From assembly GCA_027574665.1 (NCBI GenBank), contig CM050654.1:13324142-13388141 (forward strand): 64,000 nt of DNA, written 5' to 3'. The stretch comes from Rhynochetos jubatus. Taxonomy: Eukaryota; Chordata; Aves; Eurypygiformes; Rhynochetidae. The position numbers were made by a program, and so were the translations under genes. The notes below the pieces were generated by a model that did not search any database, was not told where the DNA came from, and worked only from the letters and a program-made list of their open reading frames with translations. Shown here piece after piece: positions 12,501 through 22,450 of the stretch (the stretch's first letter is position 1; the number at the start of each line of letters is the position of its first letter).

Positions 12501-15500
12501 AACCAGAAAGCAGATCCTGGGGAAACTCCTCAAGGTATGTTCTCAATACTAACACAATTTAATACTGTCAAAGCCTAAAACATAGAAGAAGAAATTTCTG
12601 GAGACATTACTCATGATGGAAAAGTGGGATACAAAAAAACAATCAGTGCAAAGTATGATCAGAATATCATATACATGACAAGAAATGCAAGAGTAGAAAG
12701 TAAAAAATAACTCATTTCATACATAAATTACTGAAGCCTAGAAACTCTCAGCTTAAGATGTACAAGACAGACCTTGATGCTAATTGATCTTAAGATGATT
12801 AAGAGAGCAGTATGATGTAGAGATTAAAAAGGTGACAGAATTGCAGCACATGGAAATTAAAGCACTTACAAGAGACACAGTATCATTGAAGGAGACACCA
12901 GTAAGACCTCACATGGAACAGCCTTTCAGTTAGAGGCAAAAAAATCCACAGCCATTTTCACAATGGTAACTCAGTACCATTGGCATTATACTAGGTTACA
13001 GAACAATAAAAACAGGGGAATGAAAGTAGCTGACTCGATAAGTTCCTGTCTGTACATTCTTTCAGCTCCACACATCCGTGCTTTCTGACAACCTCTCTGA
13101 AAATTTCTTTCCAAGTGTCTCAGCTGTTGTTTTGAATTTTAACACGAGTTTCCAACAAAGTTTCAGTGTTTCAACATTTTAACCAGCTTTGTATTTGGGA
13201 GAAGGCAATTTGCAAGCCTTAAATACTATCGTCTGTTTCCCCTTGTCACTGGATACCTTCACACGTATGAATAGATCCTGACCAACAGACTCTCTGATGC
13301 ACTCCAACCAGAACCAAGTGCACATCTAAAACCAAAACCACTGGGAGAACTAACCACACCTCAAGGGAGGTTCCACAAGGAGTTTCAAGACAGTAACATA
13401 GCTAAGAGGAGAAGCAAAAATTACATGACATAAGGTGAGCTTCATTAAGACTTCAAGTGAATCTAATTATTCCTGAAAAGAATTACATCAGCTAACAACC
13501 AAATACGTCAGAGTAAGAGGCAGCAGTTCTCTTTCCCAACTCCCCACAAAAACCTTGACAGCAATGGATTTTCTAGTAAAATGAAAGCCATTGTGAAGGA
13601 CAGAGTCTTTATAGCTCTATATATACACTATAGATCACATATAGACTAACAAAGTAAAGACTGGTTGTCGAAGTCAAGAGCTATACTATGAGCCGGCAAC
13701 AACCTTCACAAGTTCCAGAAGATCTCAGTATAAATCTTGCCTTCTATCTCTAGGCCATCTTCTTAACTATGCAAACAAAAATTAACACATCTTCAAATCC
13801 AGGTTGACAAACAGAAGAGGACCAGACAGCCAAGGCTACTTTGTGTCTAATATGAAATGAAGTATTTAATTTAATAGATAATCATAATGGGGACTTCCAC
13901 TTACCTCCTGTAAAATCCTCTGTGCATCTTCCTGGGTTTCAAAAGTAACGAAGCCATACCTAAATAAAAGTTACAGAAGCTAAGCCTCTGAAGTTCATAT
14001 TTACACAATCTGCACATAATTGAGACATTGTACAAGTTACATTAAGAGGTAAACTAATGAGCAAAAATCAATTTTAGAAATAAAGATTGCAGTAACAACT
14101 GTAATCTTACATTAACATCCCTATTATAGCCTCCTTACTAATGTATTTAAATACATGGTCATGTATTACTGTTTCTATGCAGCAAAGGAGTAGCCCACAT
14201 AGAACGCTACACAAAACCCTGTACTGTCCTTGTTCCTCAACATACATCTTTAGTTCTGTCATTTCTATTAAACAAAGTGATCTTTATCAGAAGCTCTCGC
14301 TCGTTATGGCTGCCCAAGATGAGATCCTTGGCACGTGCTTCCACCTACTCCAGCAACAACTGTGAATGCTCCACACTCCCGCCAACACTACCCACTATAC
14401 TGAGTTATCAGAAAACGCAGCAATGCAGATAGTGGTTGTCTGTGAATAGCTCCTGTCTTTCTTGATATGACTAAGATTAGGCAAGAATTCTGTGGCAATC
14501 AAGGATGACGTATTCTCATACTTCATGACACAGCACGTCTTTCACCATACCTCTTCTAACAAATCAAACAGGCTTTCTACACAACTCCTGCTGTATCACA
14601 GCCCCTCAAGTGATTCCCAGACAAATCTAGGCCACTGAATGTGGCACTGCCTCTGCAAAAGTAAGCAACTGATCTTATAATTAATGTCTGTACAACAACA
14701 CATATAAAAAAAAAAACCACAACTTTGGGGGGGAAAAGGGAACCTCAACTTTCTGAATGTCAACATTTTTTTTTTTTGAAATCTTATTTTGTGTGTGTAA
14801 TTTTAGGTTCATGGTTCATTTCTCAGGCTCAGATTTCAGAAGACACCAAGGCGGCCTCCGTCATTCCAGCCAGCAGCTCAAATTTTGCAATACAAGGTAT
14901 CATTCCTTCTGAGAATGATTCTTTGAGTACAGAAGTCCAGGAAGTCTCTAACCAGCTATACTTTCAAATCTGTGGGCTTCTCCTGTATTGCCTTCTCTAA
15001 AGAAATTTGGAAATATTTCCAAGTTCAAAAAACATAGAAATTATTTTCCAGCTTAAGACCTTACCTACACAGACTTTTCATTCTATGTGCTAGCTGGACA
15101 ACAAGCTAGTAGACTTTATCATATACACTCCTAAGTTTCTGAAATCACTTGTCAACAAGAAACAGTGAAGCCTGTGCTTGGATGTCAATGGAAATCCCAA
15201 CACCACTGAAAGTATTTTCCAACATGTTTACTGTGAGGCATAGGTTAGCAATCACAACTGCATATTAACTGGATGTTCTTGGGCTACTGTATTATATGGA
15301 CACATATAGTGCAAGTCTTGACTATTTCTTGGAATTCAGAAAAAGGGTAAGAGGCTTGGCAACGGATCTGGGACCAGGATCAGGTCCAACACACCATCTA
15401 GGTGCATCATCTCTGCTAAGACCTGCAGCTCAGTGTGTTATTTGCTGGTATACATAAAAGCACCACAGCATTAAAATGATGAGATTCAGACACCACGGGC

Positions 15501-18500
15501 TTACTGTTCAGAAGAGAACATTACAGGTACAAATTATCATGCACATTCCTTCTGGCTTCAGCCTTCTTTCCGCCCTTCTGTGGCAGCATAGATATTTCTT
15601 GTTTCCTTCCCCACCCTCTGGGTTCTAGCAATAACTTCACTACCCAGGCTTAATCTTTCTCCAGACTTCTCTTTGGCCTTTCTCTTGTTGTTTACTCCAG
15701 TCTTAGTTCCCTTTCACACAATCATGCTTCATTGTCATATTTGTCTCCTATGCTCTTGTTCCAGAAATCTGCATGCAGAATCTCAGTTACTGCCATGCAC
15801 TCCAGCACAATCCGGTGTATCTCACCTCTTCCTCCACTCTTACACTCCTTTCTACACTGTCTTGCAGTAGTACAAGTAAATGTTTAATAACTAAATTACC
15901 TTTTGAGGATTATCTACTTAAATTATTATCCTAAAGCACCTGGAAGGACTATTGATTTCATCCTAGTTGCACACAGCTTCATCTTATAACAACATGACTA
16001 CTACAGAGTTTTACAGTCATGCAAATTACAATGACATTTATATGTAGATGTTAAAAAGGCAAGAACAGATTTCAGCATACATGGAGTAACTGGGAACATC
16101 AATGACAAAATTAGTAATATTGCAACCTATAAATATCAGAATTAAGTTTACTATGGTCAGTCAGCTTTCTGTTATATTTCAATTCCCACAACATGTTTAT
16201 TCTACTATACCAACCCCTTTGACACTCCAGCTCTGTCATTTACTATCTTCACTTCTTTCACACTGCCATACTGAGCAAAAAACTTCCTCAGATCACTTTC
16301 ATTAGTCTAATAGAGTAAATCAAGAGGGGGAAAAAAAAGTTAGTTTGCATAGTTATTCTCTGTAAGACTTTTAATGGATATACTTCGCATCAAGTTTATG
16401 ACTAAGCAGTTATAACCCTGGATGGAAAGAGAGAAGAATGAGCATGTATGACCCTCACAGCTCCTGGTTAACTACTGCATTTACATAGTCAGCAATAATA
16501 CTAGAAAGCCACTAAAATATTGAAATTCCTCTTAAGCAGATTTACGTTATAACAGTCCTTTTACAGTCAAGACCACTGAAGTAGGTTTACTAGATTGGAA
16601 TTTTAGTTTCTATAAATTACATATTAGAGCACAGTTTACAATATGAAACATCACTGACATGTTTCCAGCTTCAAAACAGCAGAGTATGTAGGCTTCCATA
16701 AAGCATATACACAGGTCACCTATGAAACAAATCCCCACTAACCATAGCAACTTAATGGTTAAAGCCATCTAATAGGCCACAATCGCCCTTTCTAAAGCAT
16801 AATTAATATGACTCTGCAAATATATATGGGCACACCATAGGAAATCCCATTATAAATTAAGTAATAAAAGGTCCTTTTAATGGAGAATGGTCTAATTCCA
16901 CTTGAAGGAAACTCCTCCCTCCTAAGCATGCATGGAGTAAGACAGGTTCCTAATGTAAAGGCACACATAAGCTACACAAACATTCATCAACCTTCTGTGA
17001 ATCAGTTTTCTCTTACAATGTAAAAATATCAAATATGGTGGCCTAAACACCACATTTCAGATAATTTAAAGTTTTGTTCTACATGGTCCTTAGTTAATAC
17101 TACAACTAATACTGGAAAAAGTATGCTTATATGCATAAATTTCTATATGGTTCCAACAATTTCCATATTCATCTATACTTCATTTTAAGCAAGTATATCA
17201 GAAGTAATATTTTACCTCTAAGTGAATGACTTCTATTGTTTTCAACTGCATGTATACAGTTTAGTAAATTCTCTCCTGCATGACATCCAAGCTTGAGAAA
17301 CAAGAAGAACTTAAGAAACAAAAACTAAACAACTTTTGTAACTAGAAAGAATATGAAATCCTGCAACAGTTCTTGAGAAACTACCCACCACAAAGAGGTT
17401 AAAAAAAATCTGAATCTAGAACCACTCTCATAAATAGATCACCACACTCTGCACCTCAACAGAAGTGTTAACGTCTGTACATGGGAAAACAGATTCAGCC
17501 AAACAACTGATAGCTTATATAAAACATTTCTACAGCATATGCTAACGTGCTCACACATTCTCGAGTAACAAAAAGCACATACAAAGTATGAGAGACTTTT
17601 AGATGAGATTTTCCTTTCCCTTAAAGTTTTCTCCAGTGAATGTGCAAGTGTATCTGCATAGAAGTGAAAGGCCTAGAGATGTTTCCCACTCTGGGAGACT
17701 GTTTCTTTCAAGCCCCATATGTTACATGCAGCTCTGCTACTTCACAAAGCTGAAAAAAAAAAAAAAAAAGAGCCCATGACAAAACAGTTGAAGGCTAAAA
17801 TACGCCAAGCAACCAAAGAGCCCTTAAGATTGATCAGTGCCGAAACAGTCATTCAATACCTCAAGGATATGAGGGATGGCAACACAAGACAATAAACTTG
17901 GAAAGCCAAAGGTTTATCTTCTGAGCAGTGTATTAAAGACAAAAATACTGTTCCTAGATTCAGGGTAGAGTCTGCAAGTATCTAGAAAAATAAGGTATCT
18001 ATGAGCTTGCTAGAAACACAATCAGGACTTGCCTTTTCCTGCTCATGACAAGACAAAGACACTTGTCAGTCTTAAGAAAGGCTAACGTTAAGCCTTCACC
18101 TATGCCAGATACATGGCTTACACCACTGAAGAAAGAGCTCTTTGGACCAAGATGAAATTGCACCCAACTTTAACTTTTCTTACTGAATTGCTTCTCCAAA
18201 TTTAAGAGGGCAAATGTCTCCTCCTACAAATAGGAATCACTGCTATGGTGACAGACCAAATGGAAGCATCTGGCAAAATGATAAATAAGCTAGCTAGAAA
18301 GCAAATAATTTGTTCTTGACTAAGTGTCTCCCTTTTTCATAAAAATAAATTAATAGCTTTTTTACTATCCCCCAACTGCTTTGAATAAGGCCTTTGTGGT
18401 TAAAAAACAACCAACCACACCAAACGCCAATTCTTTTTGCCATAAGATTCACAATAAAAAACAATCTAAGACTGACACATATATCCTATGATTTAGAACA

Positions 18501-21003
18501 GCAATTTAGGACTCTGCTTGATTTCAAGAGTCATAGTAAATGGAAGAATAGCTAAAATGCCTACAGAAGTTTCACTTCTATTTCCTCTCTCCAAAAAATC
18601 CATCTTCTTTATGCCTACAAACACACTTAAAATCACACTGTTGTTGAAATTAAGATTAGTAATGGATTTTGACTTCTCAGCAACTGAACCAAGAAGTTGA
18701 GAGACCCTTCAGAATGAACAATAAATGACAATTGCCAGGCATATGGATAAATTATGCAGAAAGTGTTTTAACCTTTGAAGTTGCAGTGGAGAAACAGAGA
18801 TATTGGTCTTTAAAGCTTTAGTAACTTGCTTACTGTTAATGAAAAAAAGCCACTGTGCCTCTTTGCTAAAGCCCAAATAAAAATATCTCTTGAATTACGA
18901 ACACCTCTATTTGAATTATCTCAGCCAAATGAGCCAGAAGATCCTGGAATTTCTTGTGTTTATTACGCATAATAGTCTGAGTGAATTATCACTCTTCTTC
19001 CTCTTCATCTGAGTCACTGCTCAAAAGGTCCTCAGACTAGGAGGATTAAGGCAGAGAGGATACTGTTGGTGGGGACAAAACCAGATAAGCAGACCAAGAA
19101 CGCTTTGCAGACATCAATGACTTAACTCCTTATCTAAAGGAGTAAGAAAGAAAAAAAAAAAAAAAAGAGAGCAGCTGATATAAAGGTCTGGTGCATATCT
19201 TGTTACAAATGTTGAAAGCAACTGAAAAATGTAAGAATGGCTCAATGTTCACTGCTATTTGAGATTTTCAGGGCATATGCAAAGCACAAACATTCTAATA
19301 ATTAAGATCAAAACTGCAAACTGCCCAGAGAAGCTTCAGTATTTAACACACTTGCCTTTAAGTACTATGGAAAGTACAGAATACGTGCACTGTAGCTCCC
19401 TTCGTATGAACAAGAAGAAAAGCACTAGAGGAACTGAAGCTACCGACATTTGCAACCTATAACACAGTGTAATTTAATAAACTGCAAACAGGAAGCGTCA
19501 TACATCAAAACCCCTACATACTTCTCTGCCATACGCTCTGCTGACGACAAAAGCCATCTTTAATAAGAGAAAATTCTGAAGAACTAGTAAGTCAAAAGCT
19601 TCCAGCAGCTAGGTGTACAAAGTCAACTTCGTAGTACAGTTACTTAAGTCAAGGCTTAAAGCTTTCATCTCTGCTGTTGATTTGAACATTATAGCAAGGG
19701 CACTTACCACCTAAACAAACACACATATGATGAAGTCTCACAATTTTTACTATTGATTTTTATAGTTATAAGTTATCATTTAGTAGTAAGAAAAGGAAAA
19801 GATACCTTAAAATCAATTCCTCCCACAAAGATTCGATTCGGAGTAACTGTTCCAAACCTTGGAGAACTGCTCAGACTATTTAATGGCACTGGTGACACAG
19901 TGTTGGGAGATGAAGATAAAGACTCCATTTGCATCTGATTTGTGGCCTGCTGATTGAAAGAAAATATTTTCAATAGCTTACATGTTATAAGCCATTAAAT
20001 AAAAAAAATCTCAACAGAAAGTACATACAGAATTTTTGGGGAGGCACAGCAAATTCTGAACAACTGAACATTAACCACGCATTTTTATTCAGAATGCAGC
20101 TCAAAGTATTTAAACATAAGCTTAATTTTAAGCAATTCAGTAACTTAGTGTGTTCACTATGGTCCAGAGTTTGACTTACATTAACACCTTTCTGAATTAG
20201 ACATTTCCCAATCCCCCAATCTCAGTTTTTCTCTTTGCCAAGCACCCTGCTATATTAATCCCAAATTATGAACACTATATTGGAGACTAATTTTTACCCA
20301 TTAGAAGCCTCTTAGTTCAAGGCAGAAAGGACCTTTTCAACTCCACCAGCACTGTCACACACACATATCTACAAAACTCTGCTCTCTGCAACAGCTTCTA
20401 CAGGATTTTCCAAGTGCCAAGCACCCATCATTCTAACACATTAAGCTGGTAGGGTTTATTGTTTTGGATTCTTTAAAGACAATATATCTAGCTTAGTCTG
20501 CACCTTTTTAGTTTTATGAAAGACAAAACTTTTTCAAGTTTACTAGAACACAGGCATTTAGGGCAGAGGGGAAAAACCCTAGCCTTGAACCTGAAAGGTT
20601 AGAAGGGAGAAAGTATGCATTCCTCCTACTGGGAATATTACCCTTGAGTAATGCCTAACCTGGAAAAAAACACCAAACCCACAAACCAAAACAAAAAACC
20701 AGCAACAAAACACACTTGGCAGGTAGGAACTATCATAACTGCTACTGTCACAAAGGTTTTCGGAAAAGGAACATTTTCTGCTGAGAATAACTATTGAAGA
20801 AAGTAACCTGTTTCATCATCCTTCACCTCTCACCTTAAATAAAATATTGTACTTGTATCGTCATCTGGTAATGGTGTCCAGCACCAAAATATCAGACATT
20901 AACTATAAAATAGCAATTAACAGCTGACACCACAGCCACAAAATGTTTTCCTTACCTCAAAGGTCTCAAATTGCATTTTCTCCATACGAGTTTTAAGAGT
21001 CAT
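3427..21003 (-). CDS. BOLL: BOLL (boule homologue), ten coding exons, 3' end missing
   Basis: Germline RNA-binding protein of the DAZ family; it binds mRNA 3' UTRs in germ cells and promotes translation during meiosis. Exons on the minus strand are 21003/20985-20956, 19946-19806, 16306-16215, 13959-13905, 11105-11030, 8242-8115, 6259-6188, 5264-5217, 4231-4109 and 3501-3427. All have AG/GT borders and their phases join without a frame break. Counting from the ATG at 20985, they give 280 residues. The RRM spans about residues 47-124, with RNP2 at IFVGGI (49-54) and RNP1 at KGYGFVTF (87-94), the latter split by an intron. The Tyr/Gln/Pro-rich C-terminal half includes the DAZ-type segment ending QWQWSVPQ. 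Human BOLL is about 283 residues, so only about 15 terminal residues are missing. BOLL is chosen over DAZL because the sequence after the RRM (LNYKDKKLNIGPAVRKQQ, then TMYLTTSSGYPY and HNGVAYFHT) matches BOLL. The paralogue call is from remembered sequence, not a search. Confidence 0.96.
4109..4231 (-). CDS. BOLL: BOLL exon 9
   Basis: This 123-bp exon is phase 0 at both ends. It encodes SPASPSLLCLQPSEVIYQPV followed by GITQESGCVPVPLLVEAAVPE. The LQPSEVIYQPV core is shared with mammalian BOLL, and the flanks are more diverged. The acceptor is TTACTTCAG|TCT and the donor is GAG|GTATTT. Confidence 0.95.
5217..5264 (-). CDS. BOLL: BOLL exon 8, DAZ-type segment
   Basis: This 48-bp exon is phase 0 at both ends and encodes APTQCLPSQWQWSVPQ. 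Together with the LHYQ end of exon 7 it corresponds to the single DAZ-type Gln/Tyr-rich motif of boule proteins, used in the family for protein contacts and translation stimulation. The acceptor is TTTAG|GCG and the donor is CAG|GTAAAT. Confidence 0.94.
5585..5945 (+). mobile_element. CR1 LINE 3'-region fragment in a BOLL intron
   Basis: On the plus strand, diverged CR1 phrases appear in the right order. They run from a 'ccaccaagatggtt-ggggctggag' start, through 'tttttcagccttgag-aggataaagg', 'ccatcactggagatcctta' and 'aacctgatctaactagccctgc', to 'caggagttggacttagatgat'. A middle part is missing and the terminal octamer repeat is absent, so this is an old truncated copy. It is antisense to BOLL. 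Confidence 0.8.
6188..6259 (-). CDS. BOLL: BOLL exon 7
   Basis: This 72-bp exon is phase 0 at both ends. It encodes SRTVSSSPVMVAQPVYQSPT followed by LHYQ, which matches the S(S)PVMVAQPxYQ block of vertebrate BOLL. The acceptor is TTTTCAAG|TCA and the donor is CAG|GTATCT. Its length is a multiple of three, so skipping it would keep the frame. Confidence 0.95.
8115..8242 (-). CDS. BOLL: BOLL exon 6, post-RRM segment
   Basis: This 128-bp exon encodes (R)SAVIPDAGTMYLTTSSGYPY, IYHNGVAYFHTSEAASVPQP and WP. This block is diagnostic of BOLL rather than DAZL. The acceptor is TTCCAG|GTTCTG and the donor is CCA|GTAAGT. From here on all exon borders are phase 0. Confidence 0.96.
11030..11105 (-). CDS. 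BOLL: BOLL exon 5, end of RRM
   Basis: This 76-bp exon encodes AKKLNYKDKKLNIGPAVRKQ followed by QMRTS plus one base of Arg. It closes the RRM and carries the basic tail after it. It leaves phase 1 (C|GTATGT), and exon 6 begins GT, completing the Arg codon. Confidence 0.96.
11106..13904. other. BOLL intron 4
   Basis: The 2.8 kb between the exons ending ILQE and starting AKKL is AT-rich intron sequence. I see no repeat family or RNA gene in it. Confidence 0.6.
13905..13959 (-). CDS. BOLL: BOLL exon 4, RNP1 exon
   Basis: This 55-bp exon encodes (G)YGFVTFETQEDAQRILQE. Together with the end of exon 3 it forms RNP1, KGYGFVTF, whose aromatic residues stack on RNA bases. The acceptor is TTTAG|GTATGG and the donor is GAG|GTAAGT. 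Confidence 0.97.
13960..16214. other. BOLL intron 3
   Basis: AT-rich intron between the two exons that share the RNP1 motif. The only structure I note is an exon-like block on the opposite strand at 14827-14896 (see findings). Confidence 0.55.
16215..16306 (-). CDS. BOLL: BOLL exon 3, middle of RRM
   Basis: This 92-bp exon encodes TNESDLRKFFAQYGSVKEVK followed by IVNDRAGVSK plus two bases of Gly. The acceptor is CTATTAG|ACT and the donor is GG|GTTGGT, a weak donor sequence. The exon leaves phase 2, and the first G of exon 4 completes the Gly codon. The sequence is nearly identical to vertebrate BOLL across the RRM. Confidence 0.96.
16307..19805. other. BOLL intron 2
   Basis: A 3.5-kb intron with two A runs, at 17753-17769 and 19151-19166. 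It also holds a candidate alternative terminal exon on the BOLL strand at 18989-19036, described separately. No transposon family was recognised. Confidence 0.6.
18940..19036 (-). other. Candidate alternative BOLL terminal exon with poly(A) signal
   Basis: A pyrimidine-rich acceptor (CTCTGCCTTAATCCTCCTAG) is followed by a phase-0 reading frame, SEDLLSSDSDEEEEE and stop (stop at 18991-18989). An AATAAA lies at 18964-18959, about 25 bases after the stop. Exon 2 of BOLL also ends in phase 0, so direct splicing would give a protein truncated after IDFK with an acidic tail. In-frame stops just before the acceptor argue against a continuous retrocopy. It could still be a chance arrangement, and no transcript evidence is available here. 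Confidence 0.3.
19806..19946 (-). CDS. BOLL: BOLL exon 2, start of RRM with RNP2
   Basis: This 141-bp exon is phase 0 at both ends. It encodes ATNQMQMESLSSSPNT... and ends PNRIFVGGIDFK, which contains the RNP2 strand of the RRM (IFVGGI). The donor is AAG|GTATC. The acceptor is a tandem CAGCAG (19952-19947), so a three-base longer form starting at 19949 would add one Gln. The Ser/Pro-rich leader before the RRM is typical of BOLL. Confidence 0.95.
20956..21003 (-). CDS. BOLL: BOLL exon 1, N-terminus
   Basis: The exon ends in GAG followed by the donor GTAAG (GT at 20955-20954), phase 0. Three in-frame ATGs are available at 21003, 20985 and 20976. The resulting peptides end in MEKMQFETFE and run directly into ATNQMQMES of exon 2. 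The human N-terminus has a similar length and an (E/S/Q)TSNQMQ-like junction, so the start at 20985 or 20976 fits best; 21003 would add six residues. No acceptor is obvious just upstream, so this is probably the first exon, with its 5' UTR running into the C-rich tract at 21019-21045. An extra non-coding exon in the CpG island cannot be excluded. Confidence 0.75.
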
Positions 21004-21018
21004 AAGTCTGATCAAAAG

Positions 21019-21045
21019 CCCCCCAACCCCCCCCCCCCAACCCCC
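21019..21045 (-). promoter_or_regulatory. G-rich, quadruplex-prone tract upstream of the BOLL start
   Basis: On the BOLL strand, runs of 5, 12 and 6 G are separated by TT pairs. The tract ends 15 bases before the first in-frame ATG at 21003. The 12-G run can supply two or more G-triplets, so an intramolecular G-quadruplex is possible in DNA, and in RNA if the tract is transcribed. Whether it is 5' UTR or promoter depends on the unknown transcription start. Confidence 0.55.
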
Positions 21046-21419
21046 AAATGGGAGAAACGAGCAACTAAACACATCACTGGTGAACTCCCAATGCAGTCAC
21101 ACCCCAGGGACTCCGTTCTGACAGCCATCTCAAACACCGTTTCCTCTCTGTTGTGTAGCAGTAAGAAAACGGTATTTAAACCCCCCAAACATCTACGTGC
21201 CAACAATGTGTCACTTGTCTAATCATTTGTTTCCACAGGTTTTTCAACTCACTTTTTCTCTCTCCCCCCACACAGTATGAATATGTATATTCATCAGTAT
21301 TTCAAGGGTGGGTTAGGGTGTTTGACAGCTGCTGTTTACCAGAAATGGGAAGTTTTGATGTTCAGGTTGAACACACCCACCGTGAGGCACCCAAACGCTA
21401 CAAGGGCCTGGAGATGTAT

Positions 21420-22450
21420 TTCCCCTCACTCCCTAAGGAACCCCCTTTCTACCGGCCGTACCCGACGGTGTCACAAACCAGACACACCATCCGTCCCAGT
21501 ACCACCCCAGGGCGCCACCCCAAGGAAATGGCGGCACCCCGGGATGGGGGGGTGGGGGTACACCCAGCGCCACAACAGCCACCGCCGGCGACAGGCGCTT
21601 TGGCGGGAGAGCTGCGCTTCCCCACCGTAGCGGCCCCCGGGAGACGGCCTCGTCACCTCGCCGCGCCCCTCACCGCGCCGTCGGGCTCCATCTGTCCGCC
21701 GCCGCCTCAGCCCCGGCACGCTGCCGGCACGCGTCGCGCTCCTCAGCTCCGCCTCGGGCCCGGCCTAGACGGGCGGCTCTGAGGGGGAAAGCGGGCACGG
21801 GTCGGTGCGGGGAAAGGCCGGGCCGGGTCAGAGCCCCCGCCCAGTCCCGCTCCCCACCGCGGCGGTGAGCATCGAGGAACAGCCGCGCTGGCCGGCACCC
21901 CTCAGCCCTCCTCCCCCGGGTAATGGCCTCCTTCGCGCCCTCTCCCCGGCACCGGCTGGCGCCGCCATTCACCGCCCGCCCCGCCTCAGGGCTGCCACCG
22001 CCCCCCACCCCAGCCACCGAGGGCGGGGGAAGCTGCCCATCGCCGCTGGCCTCGGGGCGCGCGCGGCCTCCCGAACCCCGAACGGTGTCCCGAGCCCCGG
22101 CCTCTTACTGTCGGTCCACCGAGCTGCCCCCGCCGGTGTGCCGGCAAAGCTCGGGCGGCCCGTCTGCCCTGCCTTCCCTTCCCTTCGGGCTGTGGTGCCA
22201 CCAGCGAGCCCCTGCACACAAACAGCCCCGGCAGGGGGGAAGACGGGAAAGATACCGGCACTGCAAAGCCCTGGGGAAGATTCCAAGTCTGTCGCTACCA
22301 CCTAAGGAAGCAGGTAATAACCTCCAGCCGTGTTTTTATTCCCTCAACCTGGGAGTGAAACGGGGAGGAAGATGGCGTCATGCATTTCACCTGCCCTCTG
22401 GCCTCAGCGGAAGAGTAAGAATGGCCCTGAGGCTGTTCCGTGGGTCTGAC
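21420..22450. promoter_or_regulatory. CpG island upstream of BOLL
   Basis: About 1 kb of strongly GC- and CpG-rich sequence in an AT-rich setting begins some 400 bases upstream of BOLL exon 1. It includes a consensus-like E2F site, TTTGGCGGGA, at 21599-21608 and YY1-like cores at 21526-21535 (AAATGGCGGC) and near 22369 (AAGATGGCG). It is probably the BOLL promoter region and may fire in both directions. The long open frames across it on both strands (for example 21318-21782 and 21923-22468) reflect stop-poor GC-rich sequence and are not called as genes. Confidence 0.7.

Noticed and set aside
13905..16306. DAZL instead of BOLL for the RRM exons
   Set aside because: The RRM alone is similar in both, but exons 5-10 (LNIGPAVRKQQ, HNGVAYFHT, LQPSEVIYQPV) match BOLL, and the PLCL1 neighbour fits the BOLL locus.
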